Source: Sthenelais limicola (lineage: Eukaryota; Annelida; Polychaeta; Phyllodocida; Sigalionidae). From it: a stretch of DNA of 64,000 bases. The notes beneath the pieces were generated by a model. It worked only from the letters and a program-made list of their open reading frames with translations. It was not told the origin of the DNA and did not search any database. Within the stretch, counting starts at the first letter, position 1; each line of letters starts with the position of its first letter. Both the position numbers and the translations under genes were made by a program. Positions 11,576-23,028 of the stretch are shown here, piece after piece. Where the stretch lies: positions 91,215,740-91,279,739 of the forward strand of contig OW804095.1 in the NCBI GenBank assembly GCA_942159475.1, read 5' to 3'.

Positions 11576-11721
11576 CATAGTAATCCGTCCTGCTTTCACG
11601 GGAGTTTCACCGATCCGATTAACTTGAATTTGTACTCAAACAAGAAGTAGTCGACGATAGGCTGAAAACTCTGGTACAATGGCCAGTTCCTCCCGGCTTG
11701 TACCAATACTTGTGCGATTCC

Positions 11722-12000
11722 TCAAACCATATCTTCAAGTGCTGTCATCCTTCTGGATAGAGCTGGCTGGTCACCAGTTGCTCCCATAACTAACTCCTCT
11801 GCATGAGTGGAATTATCACTAACCTCAGAAATCTCTAAAATTTCACGTTGGCACTTCCTTCCTGTCGGTTTACCATGCCTTTGGTGGCAATGGCCACATA
11901 AACGTTGTTTTTTCCTGCCATCACGATAAAAACAGCAAAAAACTAGCGAATATTTCAAAGGGCAGTCAGCTATGGAATGGGAGTTCTTTCTGGGCGACTC
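11722..12000 (-). pseudogene. Fragment with a CX2CX3HX6C zinc-binding motif
   Basis: A minus-strand open frame contains LCGHCHQRHGKPTGRKC within a basic context, followed by a short acidic region and a closing TGA. Such C-C-H-C motifs with a PTG core occur in mobile-element ORF1/Gag-type proteins and in some DNA-binding proteins. The frame stays open upstream to about 12000 (DCPLKYSLVFCC) and then degrades. I do not recognise the family. It is probably an old transposon fragment. Confidence 0.35.
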
Positions 12001-12734
12001 ACTATATATATCATGGAAACAGCATGCTGCTCCAAAAGATAGTGACAGTTCGTAACCAGCAGGAAATATGAAGGATATGGATTTAATTCGTTTCAGACGT
12101 GTTGATTAAGATCTGGTTTGCCCTTTTACCACAACTACTAATAAATATTGTTTAAAATCTCCTAAACTTAGGTCGGATTATGCTTTGGTTATCCCGGACC
12201 ATTCCTTAAGGCTACCATAAATTTGAGGTTGTATCTGTATTCAAACTAACAACTTCTTTGGGCATTTGAACAAAAATGTATGCTGCAAGTGTAACACATA
12301 AAAGAAAACCTTATTCCCATTCCGCCGACCGATCATGCATTTTTTCTTCCAATGGCAAAATGACCTGCTCACCAAACAACGTTTCTTCTATCTATGCGAA
12401 AAAGGGTAGTTTAAAAGAAAACTTCCTTAATGGATTATAGCCAAATGCCCCTGCTTAGGCCCTCAGAGCTACAGCCATTTTACGACAAAATAATAACCAG
12501 TGGCTAAGAATAAGGAACGTATTTGTGTCTGCCGGATCAAAGCCTTGAATACCAGACAGTTTTATAAATAGGAAATTCAAAATGGCCCCGAGACATGCTG
12601 CGACAATCTGAAAGCTTTGCATCTCCTGTCATACCCTGTTTTATTTTGGTCTTTGCTGAATACGGAACACAATTGTTCTGATTCTCCGGTTTCGTCAGTG
12701 AAACAATAGGCTGGAACTGCGCAGTTGAACATTC
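12001..12734. other. No gene seen
   Basis: Mixed-composition sequence without a sustained open frame or repeat that I can recognise. Confidence 0.55.
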
Positions 12735-12800
12735 CTGGAAGGGCGTTTCATAATTAACACAGCGCTCGTTATATAAGTTAACACAGCAATGGTCTGGTAA
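12735..12800. repeat. Isolated copy of a GGGCGTTTCATAA inverted-repeat end
   Basis: GGGCGTTTCATAATTAACACAGCGC matches the terminal repeat of the fold-back element at 13125-13303, but has no partner nearby. Confidence 0.5.
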
Positions 12801-12907
12801 CGGCTATTTTTCTTCCTGGTACCGAGATAAATTACAATATAAGTTAATTATTAGAAACATTTTAGAGGACAAAATGCTAAGATTATTATTGATAATAAGT
12901 AGGCATA

Positions 12908-13488
12908 AAGGAAAAATTCCGCGCTATGTTAACGCAACAATTTCTGCGTTGCGTTGATTAACTACAATAGGCTAGGTGTTCATTAACGAGCGCTGTGTAC
13001 AAATTTGTTGCTGCGTTGAAGCATTATGAAACGGGAATCTGTTGTTAAGTCCAATAGGGCGTGCTGGTCTGGATTATGAAACGCCCGGCACCATGCATCG
13101 CTATGATGAATAACGGGTCAGTGGGGGGCGTTTCATAAGTTAACGCAGCGCGCGTTCGTTATGGTAGCGATAAATTTAGCGCGCGTTCGTTATAGTAACG
13201 CAATGTTAATTGACGTCAGTTTTGGCCCTTAACGCGCGCTATGTTTGGTAACGACTGTCGTTAGATCCTATAACGCGCGCTGCGTTAACTTATGAAACGC
13301 CCCGCAGGCGGGGCATAATCCAGACCAGCGCGCGCTATTGGACATAACCACAGTAGGCCTATTCTGTTTCCTAATGCTTCAACGCAACGACAAATTTGTA
13401 CACAGCGCTCGTTAATGAACAACTATTGTGGTTAATGAACGCAAAGCATAAATCGTTGCGTTAATATAATGCGGAATTTTCATTTACC
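12908..13488. mobile_element. Fold-back MITE (outer) with about 175-bp arms
   Basis: The left arm (12908-13085) and right arm (13315-13488) are imperfect reverse complements, sharing GGAAAAATTCCGC at the tips, AACGAGCGCTGTGTACAAATTTG in the middle and GGTCTGGATTATG at the inner ends. No protein is encoded. A second small element sits in the centre. Confidence 0.8.
13125..13303. mobile_element. MITE (inner), 179 bp with 32-bp perfect inverted repeats
   Basis: Both ends read GGGGCGTTTCATAAGTTAAC inward and continue to ...GCGCGCGTT without a mismatch. It lies at the hinge of the outer fold-back element. The target duplication is unclear because of the G run at the left end. Confidence 0.8.
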
Positions 13489-13940
13489 AATTAAATTAAG
13501 AATTGAGGGTCTTGGTTAGATTTTTGACTAAACATGATTGATGTTAGCATGTCCCAACGCATGTTATCTATTTTTGGAGGTAAGTAATTTATAGTAAAGT
13601 ACAAAAACTTAGAAGGGAAAATTATGTCCTTTTTCTGAAAATGACAGAAATAAATATCTAAAGTTGCAGTTCCTTCACTTTGCCGTTTTTCCAATAGACT
13701 TCCATATATAAGTACTGTTATTTTCAAGTGACTGTAGAAGAAAGAACTTGTTTTATTTGATCAATTGTTATGGCGTAAGTAATCCTCCAAAGAAATGTTC
13801 CATCTTGGATTTTTTTGGTCCAAGTGCCAAGAGGTAGGGCTTTGTTTTACATGAAATCATTATTATGATATCTTTATTCATGCAATAACTTCACCAGGTA
13901 TTTGTTTTAATGGATATGACAGATATTGTACTCCATGCTT
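13489..13940. other. No gene seen
   Basis: AT-rich sequence. A 78-codon minus-strand frame is present but resembles nothing I know. Confidence 0.55.
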
Positions 13941-14548
13941 AATTGGCCAATTTCACCAATTTGACAACATTAAATTTTGGCACCTAACCCCACATTTTTG
14001 GTATTTTTAGCCCAATTTTTTTTTATTTCAAAATCCCATTTTGAGGGCAAAAATCATTTTTTAAAAACTGCCATGAGTCCGTGGAATTGCTAAATTTCTA
14101 AATAATCTTCAAAATTGGACATTTTTTTTATATGTTGTGATAGTAGGTGACGTGAACATGATCCGTGTAAAAAAGATATGTATTGGCCAAAAGCCATCGA
14201 AATAGAAAATAAATAAATGTGGGTACCCCTGGTGAAGATTAACGACATCCCTTTACATGGGGAATATTAACTTTATTTGCATTTTATGTTCTTATTCAAA
14301 TGATATGTTGTTAATCTTCATGCTCTTTTTGGCCCTTTTTCCCTATTTGGGAGCTATTTTCTGACCCCCCTGTAAAAAGATAACTAATAATCAGAATGGT
14401 TCCATACTTGGCCATACTTGGCAGTTCAATACACACATATATATATAAGGTTCATAAAACATAACAACTCATCTGAAATTTTAATTGGGGGCTCTGAGGT
14501 GGGGGGCTAGGGGCCCAAATGTTGTCAAATTGGTGGAAATGGCCAATT
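13941..14548. mobile_element. Non-autonomous inverted-repeat element, about 608 bp
   Basis: The left end AATTGGCCAATTTCACCAAT (13941 on) is matched in reverse complement at 14518-14548 (GTGGAAATGGCCAATT side), with about 28 of 31 bases pairing. The interior has no open frame. Confidence 0.7.
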
Positions 14549-15076
14549 ATATAATCAGTATTTTTTTATCAGATCTAAGAATGGATTTGGACAGGTATGG
14601 TTTTAATTTCAGTAATGTGTTCCTGTTTCAATCATGCATCCTTGCAATCTAAAAAAATTCTGAACAATGCAATGAAAGATTACATGGGGATCGCATTGAT
14701 GTTGTGAAAGTGGCATCTTCATTTATAAATTTAAATGAACAAGAACATAAGTACTTTAGGACCTTTTAATAATGTCCTCATAATGTCCTCATGTCCTCTG
14801 AACATTTGAAGAATTTGTTGAGTTATTTCTGTAGTACTTCACATTTCAAAGACATAAAAGGAATTCCAGGAATTTCTGATTGACCTTGACGTGATTTTTC
14901 ACTAAGGCACTTTACCTTCAAAAGTGTTCATGTGAATGTTAGCAAATGTGGCGAATCCTTTAATACATATTTGCTAATTCTGACAATATCAGCACCCTAA
15001 AAAAACTGTTGTTTATAATAGTAACAAGAAATTTTGGTGTGGACCAAGGAAAGGACGGTTTCCCCCGATATAGAGC
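14549..15076. other. No gene seen
   Basis: AT-rich sequence with no motif or repeat that I can support. Confidence 0.55.
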
Positions 15077-15117
15077 CGCCCCCCCCCCCCCCCACCACCA
15101 CCACCACACACACACCT
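15077..15117. repeat. Poly-C / CCA / CA microsatellite
   Basis: A run of about 18 C is followed by ACC units and then CA units. Confidence 0.9.
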
Positions 15118-15246
15118 TTGCGCGGGAAAAAGGGTTGTCAAGGACTCAGAAGTACAACGCGCGTTACTAACGTTGCATAAATAAGAAGACCTCACGACGC
15201 ACATTATTGCGTCGTACTCGGCATGCAGCTATACCTTCGCTGACAT

Positions 15247-16085
15247 CTAACGGTTTTCCTTCATATCTTCCTATTTAAATACAAATGTTGATCAAATGAA
15301 ATATATAGGCCTAGGGGTAGAAAAGCATGCACTTTCAGAATTTGAACATACTGGCAATGTATTAGAGTAGAAATATCGTTTTTTAGTACTTCACGGGAGC
15401 GTAATTTCTCTGCTATCCTTACATATTGACATGTTGACCTGCCGGGTTGTGACAAGTCCTCCAGGCAAGTCCTGCAGAATGTAGTTCTATTTTGAATCGT
15501 TATTTCGCTTAATTTTCGGCTAATTACCATTATTAAGACATGAATAGGCCTACGATTTAAAATACTTAATAAGATAAATGTCGTTCAGTTTGATATTCAA
15601 ATTTATGTACTTTTCTTATTTGAACTCACTGTTTTTCGCCGACTAGAGTCTGTCACTATCAGCACAGTCACAGAACTATAATCGATGCAAATCAAGATGC
15701 AGAATAAATTGTAAGTTTCACAGCATTCCACAGCTTTAAATAATTGATAGATCTATACTTTAGCAAAATCGCATTTTTACATATCATTGAACTTTTTCAT
15801 TTGGAGTAGCTAGCTTTATTATTTCGAGAGAAAATCAGGAAAACGATTGACGGTTTACCGAGTGGACGATATAAATTTACCGAGTGGACGATATAAAGGC
15901 CTAGGCCCTATTGTTCAATGGTAACTGTACAGTTTCCCTCATAGCCTCCTTATTTAAATACCAATGTTGATCAAATTAAATATTTCAGGGTAAAAAAGCA
16001 TGTTCTTTCTGAATTTCAACATCTTGGCAATGTATTTGGAGTAAAAATAGCGATTTTTTATCAATTTGCGGGAGCGTAAAATCAC
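15247..16085. repeat. Pair of about 165-bp direct repeats
   Basis: Copy one is at about 15247-15415 and copy two at about 15920-16085. They share TTATTTAAATACAAATGTTG, the TGGCAATGTATT block and a GCGGGAGCGTAA-like end, at roughly 75-80 percent by eye. Between them are two adjacent copies of TTTACCGAGTGGACGATATA (15854-15897). The pair could be old direct terminal repeats or a segmental duplication. Confidence 0.65.
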
Positions 16086-16189
16086 CGCGATGTGTACGCA
16101 AGTGCGTCGGAAATTCAGGTGGGAACAGGCGGAGTCGGGTTTTCCTTAAAAGGGGGCGACGCGGACGCGCAAAGAACAGGCGGCAAAAA

Positions 16190-16300
16190 CTGGAACCTAT
16201 ATAAGGTTTCCCAGTACGAGCGCCTTCGGCGCTCGTACCGCCTTCGGCGGGGGAAACCTTGAAAAAACACAGACCTTCACAATCACGCAGAGGTAAGAGT
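16190..16300 (+). promoter_or_regulatory. Promoter-like TATA box with GC hairpin and splice-donor-like site
   Basis: CTATATAAGG is at 16197-16206. Just downstream is a nested hairpin: outer stem AAGGTTTCCC / GGGAAACCTT (16203-16212 with 16251-16260), and an inner perfect stem at 16214-16238 around CGCCTTCGGCG. A strong donor-like GTAAGAG follows at 16293. This could be the start of a retroelement or host transcript. No coding exon is recognised beyond it. Confidence 0.35.
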
Positions 16301-16364
16301 CAGTCTTTATATTGTATAGACTTTCCCTTTTGAGTTTTGGGACAGAGTTGGCCCCCCCCCAAAT

Positions 16365-17384
16365 TCAAATTGCTTCCGACATCACTGGAGAACCAAAACA
16401 AGGGTGATTAGGGCTCCCACACGATATGGAACTGATTTTGAATATCATAATTTTCTTCATCTCTTCATATTTGAGTAATTCATATTTGAGTAAGCCTGAA
16501 GTAACATATGATTTAGAAGCTGCTTTTTCTGCGATAAAACAATTATGCTTGAGCATACCATTTATGTTGTCCCCTGCTCTGTGCCGTTCCAACATAAAGG
16601 CCCCATGGCAACACCATAAACGTTCAACAGACAATGTTTTCCTTCTTTCCTCATGTGGAAGAAATCTCTTAATCTTGTACCTACGTTTCTTGTCCCTAGC
16701 TTTTGATGAGTGCCGGCGACTATGGCTCCTGTGGTGATGACGTCTAGGAGAATTGGAGGACAAACTGGACGAGGAGGATGAAGACTCATCCGAGTCTGAG
16801 GACGAGGATGAGGTAGAGTCACTGGTCTTCCCTGAATACTGGCAGCGGCGACGAGAGGGGCTACGCCTGTGGCCACTGGAATCACGCCTACGAGACAGGC
16901 CCCGGGCCCAGTCATGGTCATCCTTCCTGCGGTCACTAGAGTCACACCTGTGGGACCGGCCCTGGGCCCGGTCACGGTCATCCTTCACGGTTTGAGACTT
17001 CAGGGAGTGTGGGGAGCTAGACATATTGTGACACAACTTTGCTAAACAGTTTTCAATGCCGGACAACTTACTTTGGACAACTCTGGACTCAGTTTTTATT
17101 GCTTCTAACTTTATATTCATGCCCCAAACATCTTGCCTACACTTTGTATCAATAACCAAGGGGGCTTGTTGTGTGGGAGGAGCATTAGATAGACGTAGAG
17201 GCGAGTTAGGCGGAGCAGGGTTATTTGGCATAGCCCTCTGACCTTGTTGCACCAACTGAGTCACTTTGGGAACTTTCTTAGTTGTCACACTTTTAAAGAC
17301 ATCTGGCTCCAACACCTGCGTTGGAGGACCAAGTGGAGGCCAGGCCGATGTCTTTCCTGAATCATTAGCAAATATATTGTCCAC
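16365..17384 (-). pseudogene. Ser/Arg-rich gag-like gene, 3' part (split by the LINE)
   Basis: A minus-strand frame of about 339 codons. It has a Pro-rich N-terminal part (PPLGPPTQVLEPDVFKS), a predicted helix with heptad-like spacing (IKLEAIKTESRVVQSKLSGIENCLAKL), then a long RS/DS-rich linker (RRRDSSGHRRSPSRRRC). The C-terminal block contains RLWCCHGAFMLERHRAGDNI and FIAEKAASKSYVTSGLL. The layout of coiled coil, basic linker and conserved helical block is like ORF1/Gag of DIRS-like and related retroelements, but no zinc knuckle or pol is present. The frame continues across the LINE insertion to 38379 and beyond. Family assignment is uncertain. Confidence 0.45.
17370..17384. repeat. LINE target-site duplication, left copy
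   Basis: AAATATATTGTCCAC is identical to 38364-38378 and marks the LINE insertion point. Confidence 0.9.
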
Positions 17385-18124
17385 GAGACTTCCGGTTTAG
17401 CTGGGAAGCGTAAAGGTGACCGTTGTAAGACTTAGGTCGATTCGTCCCCTTTTTTTTCAGGTTCGCCGATGTACGCAGGTACAAATTTCTACAGATAGCC
17501 TTATAAAGCATCAAGGAATTGAACGGATATATTTCGCATGTGTGAAAAGTCGAAGTTTCAAGCAAATAAGGCTTTGTAAAATCTGAGCCACGAGGAGGGT
17601 ACTACGGTGCGAGAAGCGCCATATTGGATACGTACAAGATAGCGTGTCAGTCGAACAAGGAGAGCAAAATTATTTACCGTGCAATCTGTACGGTAATAAG
17701 TGGCTATAGACAGTGGAGAACCTATTCAGACACAGGAATTGGACTAAATAATAGTGTTTTAATCATAAACAGTGAGTTTTGACATCGAAATTGAATCTGC
17801 CGCCCTGAGCATGCGCACTGGTTGCACGTACAACGGCCATCTTGGATCACATACATGCCCGGTGTAAAACTCGGTATATACAGGACTTAAAAGAAGCAAA
17901 AGCTTTTTTGAACTGACAGAAAGGTGAGAAAAGATATTATAAAGACCTGTGATTGTTTAATGAAGGCTAAGTTGTGAAATTTAAAAGGATTGAGCGAGAC
18001 ACCCAAAAAGGTCTATCGCGCATGACAGTAAGGAACCGGATATAAAACCTAAACAACAACATCCGGCGAAAAAACAGCTATTTAGTGAATTTTGAACTTT
18101 GACAATCGAAAATACTTGAAATTC

Positions 18125-19144
18125 ATGAAGCAGGGTAAAGATACAGACTCAAATAAGAGAAGGAGGAGTGAAGAAAACCCAGAGTCTAATAATAACAAGA
18201 AGCAAGTTACCAAAATGACTCCGATATCGAACGAAGATATCAAAAAAATGTTCGACCAACTGAAGGTACAGATCGCCGAGACGGCGACCTCACATACAAA
18301 AGAGGTTAAAATAGTGAAGGATGCTGTAGACAAGGTTGAAAGTGACAACCTGGTTCGAGATATACGGATGGACGAGTTGGAAAAAGTAGTGTCTCAGCAA
18401 GCTGAGGAAATGGAGTTAATGAAAATTAATTCTGTTAAGAAAAATGACCCACGTCTGGTAATGCTAACCCAAGCAACGATTGGCAGTGAAGAAGACGACA
18501 TAAAAAGGCAGATTAAGGAGCTAGAGCTAAACCTTATAGTCGACGGCATACAGAAAGCTGAAAATGAAGATGTATTGAGCCTGAAAGTGAAAGTGAGTGA
18601 CATTTTCGAAACCCTAATGGGGGCACTTAGAGGACTAAACTATGAAGTTCAAAGGATGGGGAAGGGTCTGATGGCCCCTACCTTGGTCACCTTTGCTACG
18701 GTGGCTGAGCTAAAGACGGTTTGGGACAAAAAAGCAAACCTTGAAAAGGCCGTGGATGAGAACAACAAACGTCTGTTTTGGATCAAAAAGGATCTCCCTC
18801 TAGTGATTAGGAAAAGAATCGCTAGAGCTAGACTTTGTGTGGCAGCAGCGAGAGAGTCAAGGAGATATAGTGTAGTAGTCAATGCACATGGTGACATAAT
18901 TCTTGAGAAAAGGAGATACAAATATAACCAGTTAGAACTTCTACCAAAGCAGTTCACTCCAGCATACTTAGCAAAACGAGAAGACGAATTTACTTTTGTC
19001 TTCTTTACTAGGGAATGTCCCCTGTCCAACCATCATATATGGCTACGTTCAAGGCAGGGAAAAAATGGTTTAATTGTGTTGAACAATATCTTGCATATAC
19101 CAAGGCAATACTCGACGATGATCTTCAGAAAGCGGAATACGTGA
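18125..19144 (+). pseudogene. LINE ORF1 protein (L1 ORF1p-like) with start of NADAR domain
   Basis: The first ATG in frame is at 18125. The protein begins basic and polar (KRRRSEENPESNNNKK), then has a coiled coil from about residue 35 to 100 (EDIKKMFDQLKVQIAET and DELEKVVSQQAEEMELMKI). An RRM-like region follows (ELELNLIVDGIQKAE; LVTFATVAELKTVWDKK), then a basic C-terminal domain (LPLVIRKRIARARL and AHGDIILEKRRYKYNQ). That order is the trimeric RNA-binding ORF1p of L1 elements, which coats LINE RNA. The last recognisable words, FFTRECPLSNHH, are the start of a NADAR domain whose rest lies in another frame. The residues after about 19040 (to 19144) are out of frame and meaningless. Confidence 0.8.
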
Positions 19145-19551
19145 TGGAGCTTGAGGATCCAGTAAAGTGTAAGATATCACTGGACGCCTTTGTCTCAGAC
19201 GAAGTCTGGGACAAATGGGAAACTGACCTCATGGAAATTCTATCAAGAGGATTGAGAAGGAAGATCAGGCACAACGATCATATTGCGGACTATCTTCTGA
19301 CTACCAAAGAGAAGACCCTCGGGGAAGCTTCTCCATCTCAGTCCTACTGGGGTATTGGTATGGGACTCCAAAACCCTGATGTTCTTAACCAAGAAAAGTG
19401 GGCCAAGAACGCGAATCTACTCGGCAGAGCTTGGATGGCAGTTAGAAGTCGCCTAGCAGAGAAAAGAGAGAGAGAAAGAGCCGAAGAAGAGGGTGCAGTT
19501 GGAGGAGATGAAGAGAAGATGGAGGTGGCTGCTGATAAAACAGCAATATAG
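19036..19551 (+). pseudogene. NADAR (YbiA-like) domain, C-terminal part of LINE ORF1
   Basis: In the frame that opens near 19015, the sequence TFKAGKKWFNCVEQYLAYTK, then LQKAEYVMELEDPVK, LRRKIRHNDHIADYLLTT, LGEASPSQSYWGIGMG and LLGRAWMAVRSRLAEKR follow in the order typical of NADAR domains, a family of N-glycosidase-like folds acting on ADP-ribose-type compounds. The domain's first strand is in the preceding frame, so a small indel in the CATCATATATGG stretch at about 19030-19042 splits it. A Glu-rich tail ends at TAG 19549-19551. The role inside a LINE is unknown; RNA binding or interference with host ADP-ribose signalling are only guesses. Confidence 0.75.
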
Positions 19552-19822
19552 ACTTTTGTCCGTGATATATATGTGTATTGTTTGACCCTATTATGTTTCA
19601 CAATGTATGAATATGTACCAACTTCAAAGCCCCAACCCAGGCTAAAATGGGTAGAAATATGTATAAAATCTAAACATATGAGTGTAACATACACGAATTG
19701 TGATTATATCCATCATGTTAATTTTATCAGGGAATATCTAAGGATAAAACTAGCAAAAATAAGAGTAAACGGCTGGTCAAACGGTAAAAGTCATAATTGT
19801 CGGTCCCTATTTTCACAACTTA
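19552..19822. other. ORF1-ORF2 spacer of the LINE
   Basis: AT-rich sequence of about 270 bp between the two LINE genes. I see no coding signal in it. Confidence 0.7.
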
Positions 19823-20554
19823 ATGGAGGGGAATAACATAAACTTCTACTCACTCAATGTGAATGGCGCAGCAAATATAATTAAAAGAAAAGCAATAGTT
19901 AGACTGCTAGACCAGAAGAAAAGATCAATATTCGCATTACAAGAGACACATAGCTCAGTAAAGGAGGCCAAAATATGGAAAAATCAATGGCAAGGTATAT
20001 CTCATTTTATTCACGGAAAAAGTAATGCTAGAGGGGTAGCTCTGTTGATATCTAAAGATCTCGATGTCCAAATACACAAAAAAGGTGGTGACGATGTAGG
20101 TCGAATTGCTTATATGGATGTATCGATTGAACAGAAAAAATTAATCGATCTTAAGACGGAATATTCTACCATTCTCATGGGCGACCTCAATTTAAATATA
20201 GTAGATGAAGAAGAGTTCTTAAGCCAAAGCGAGAGTCAACAAAGTAAACAAGAGGGATTAAGAAGCATGATACAAATGATAAAAGATTTTGAAATGTGTG
20301 ATATAATTAAAGAGTTATCTCCTGAGGGGACTAATATGTCCACTTGGTCTAGAAAGAATTCACAGAGTTCAAGATTAGATTATTGTATAATAGATGCCAC
20401 TCTTAGACCCGACGTAACAGAGGTAATGAATGAATATTGTGAACATTCGGATCATAATTTAATACATTTTGCCCTAAAATCCTATGAACAGGCTAGAGGC
20501 CCAGGCCTATGGAAATTTAACAAACATCTGTTGAATGACGAGGGCTACATAAAT
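19823..20554 (+). pseudogene. LINE ORF2, endonuclease part, cut by element A
   Basis: Starts at ATG 19823. Apurinic-type endonuclease motifs are present: NVNGAAN, the catalytic-Glu motif LQETHS, GVALLIS, GDLNLN, SRLDYCIID and SDHNLIHFAL. Between DVSIEQKK and the GDLN strand, about 30 residues that normally hold the YAPN motif are missing (near 20140), so the nuclease has an internal deletion and is probably inactive. The L1/Tx1 hallmark GLWKFNKHLLNDEGYI follows, and the frame then runs directly into the inserted element at 20555. Confidence 0.85.
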
Positions 20555-21877
20555 GGGTCAGTTTTTTCAAGTGTGCTGTTTTGTATAATGACCATATTTC
20601 CAGGATTATTTTGAATCGTATTAATTGAATATTACTAATTTTTGCATCCTGCTATTCCTCTCGACAAGCTGTTTCATTCCACATACACTTTTGCATTAGT
20701 CCGGCACTTGATATGCAAAAAGGGCCTTATTTAAGGAGTTTGTGACCAAGTCTTGTAAACCGTTTTCATTTAATCTTACTAGGACCATTTTTTTCTGAAA
20801 TTTCCATTTCTGATCACCATTTTTTGCTAAAAGTGGGTTTATTGTTCCAAAATCATGTTTCCATGGTAACCACTCTAGTTTTTTAGGGGGTTTGTGGTTA
20901 AAAAACAATTTAATCATATCTAAGGAACAAAAGTGAAGATTCCTTTGAATTTTGGCAGAAGGACTGCACCAACAAATGTGCATATAAATATAGAGCTAGA
21001 AATGATTTGAAACATTCCTTCTCAGTATCCATGGCAACAGATCAACAGAAATATGTTGATTCTCATGTATTTTTCTACTTACGTTCATATAAGTATGATT
21101 TAAATCATGTCTAAATATATAGACCAGTGCTATTATGTAACATAATGTAATATACATATCTAGCTTCATGTCACTGCCATATCAAATGTTCCATTTATCA
21201 ACAATATTCCATGATGCTGTTGATCCTAGAGGGCTTGTATATCTCCAATTTCCTCATTGTGGCCATTATGATCGATTTTAAGCTACATTATTTCAATAAG
21301 CTACATATATACATATAATTGAAGTCATAGAAATTAACAAAAGATAAAAGTATTATGTTTGGGAATATTTCAATATTTAATTTCATTGTAGATAGATTTT
21401 GGAATGTTTTTTTATTTTGCAATATGGTTTCCATGGTAACCAGAGTCAGTCTACAGTAATGATGGTGTCACTCATTTCTGCTTCACTAACTTGATAGATA
21501 CATTTAGATAAGCATTGACAATGAACAAATTTTTAATCTCTCATTATTCACTAGATGGGTTTTAGGGGCATAATTGAAAGAAGTTCCCAGTTCCTATGGC
21601 AACCAAATAAGGAGTTTGACACATTCCATATAAAATCTTATGATCAACAAGTAACATAGGAATGCTTGGCAAATATCTTGATATTAGAGTGAGAACAAAT
21701 ATTCTGAAAAATCCAGTCTACAGTTCTTACTTCTAAGTAACCAACACAAAGATATGGGAATTATTGTGATTAATACATCAGAATATTATAATTCATAGAT
21801 TTTATAGCTCTATATTTATAATATGGTTTCCATGGCAACCTGACCCAGTCAAAGTATCACTTGTTTTCGTTCATTAC

Positions 21878-22062
21878 CAGACATGGCGAAACTGGCCAGA
21901 CCGTGGTCCTAGACCGGTGAAAGACAGGTCAGACCGGTTCAGTTTCACTGGTCTGGTCTGACTGTCCAGTGAAAAAGGTCTATGAAATGTTGGAGAAACC
22001 TTTCGAAGACTGGTGAAACCTTTGGAGGACTGGCGAAAGTTCTAAAGTTTTCACCATGTCTG
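21878..22062. mobile_element. MITE, 185 bp, with 6-bp duplication
   Basis: The ends CAGACATGGCGAAACT and, inverted, CAGACATGGTGAAAACT are flanked by CATTAC on both sides (21872-21877 and 22063-22068). The interior is rich in CTGGTC/GACCGG palindromes. No open frame. Confidence 0.75.
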
Positions 22063-22068
22063 CATTAC

Positions 22069-22792
22069 CGTCATACAAAGAATTTAAATCTGTATCATAC
22101 AAAATTTATGGACGTGACTGTCTACAAAGTAGGTCTGGCAGATACCCCAAACAAAAGGAAAACAAAGTAAATATTTATATTGTTAGAACCTAGCCATCAT
22201 TGGTCATAAGTGGTTGGTGCTTTAGTACTAATAAGTCTTTTCCTTTTGCATAGTTTTCTTTAGTGTTGAATGATTGCTTTTTCCGTGATTTTGTTTTCTT
22301 GTTATAAAGTCACTGTAATTCTGTAAGTTAGTATTTTCAACATATGATTCAGTATTGATGGCATTGTAGATTTATAATCTCTTATCATTAGCAGTCTCCT
22401 CTGTATTGTATGTTATCACAGGTCTGACATGACCAGATTCCTCCCTCATAATATCCTCATAATAACAATAAAACAAATTTGTAAGAAATAAAAAACTACT
22501 CTAGTCATCTTTGAGTCTCTAGTCATCTTTCTTATACACATTTCTTTCTAATAACCTTGAGATGTGCAACATTATCCACCACAAAAACATTTAGTAGGAG
22601 TGATGGTCCCATCTTCCAGGTAGGGGAGGGCAACAGTGTGAAGAACTCTTTGTTCAATAGAAACATCATGACTAACAGGTAATCCATTCACGACAGGAGA
22701 AACAACGAAGCAGCAAAACAAGCAAAGGTGAATCAAGGTCAAGGTCATATATCACTTCCGGGTCAGGTTCATTAACCTAAAGTCAATCCGAC
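22069..22792. other. No gene seen (interior of element B)
   Basis: AT-rich sequence without recognisable genes. It ends next to a minus-strand gag fragment. Confidence 0.55.
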
Positions 22793-23028
22793 TTAGATCG
22801 GTTCAGGCACGATAGAGCCTTATGATCCTTGTTACAAATCCTACAGAAGGAAGCCTTTTTGGTTTTCTTCTTGTCATCAACTACGGCCACAGAAGGGGGC
22901 GTGGCCATAGCTGCCGGGTGAAGGGCTATGCTCTGAGCTCATGATCGGTGGAGACAAAAGCAGGCAAGTCCCTGTCAATAATGCATGATACCACCTCCCG
23001 ATCGTAGAGAACCAAAGCACTATCCTTG
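22793..23028 (-). pseudogene. Gag-like gene, C-terminal part with CCHC zinc knuckle
   Basis: On the minus strand, right next to element C, the sequence reads KDSALVLYDREVV...FVSTDHELRA. After frame damage it continues as KKKTKKASFCRICNKDHKALSC and a TGA. The knuckle is C-X2-C-X4-H-X4-C. The first block matches the SALVSYDRFIV block of the gag gene at 61 kb, so the two loci carry the same gag family. The N-terminal half lies beyond element C at 26975-27391. The likely role is RNA binding in a DIRS-like or related retroelement. Broken and inactive. Confidence 0.6.

Noticed and set aside
14953..15204. Gly-run open frame over the poly-C tract
   Set aside because: Microsatellite translation only.
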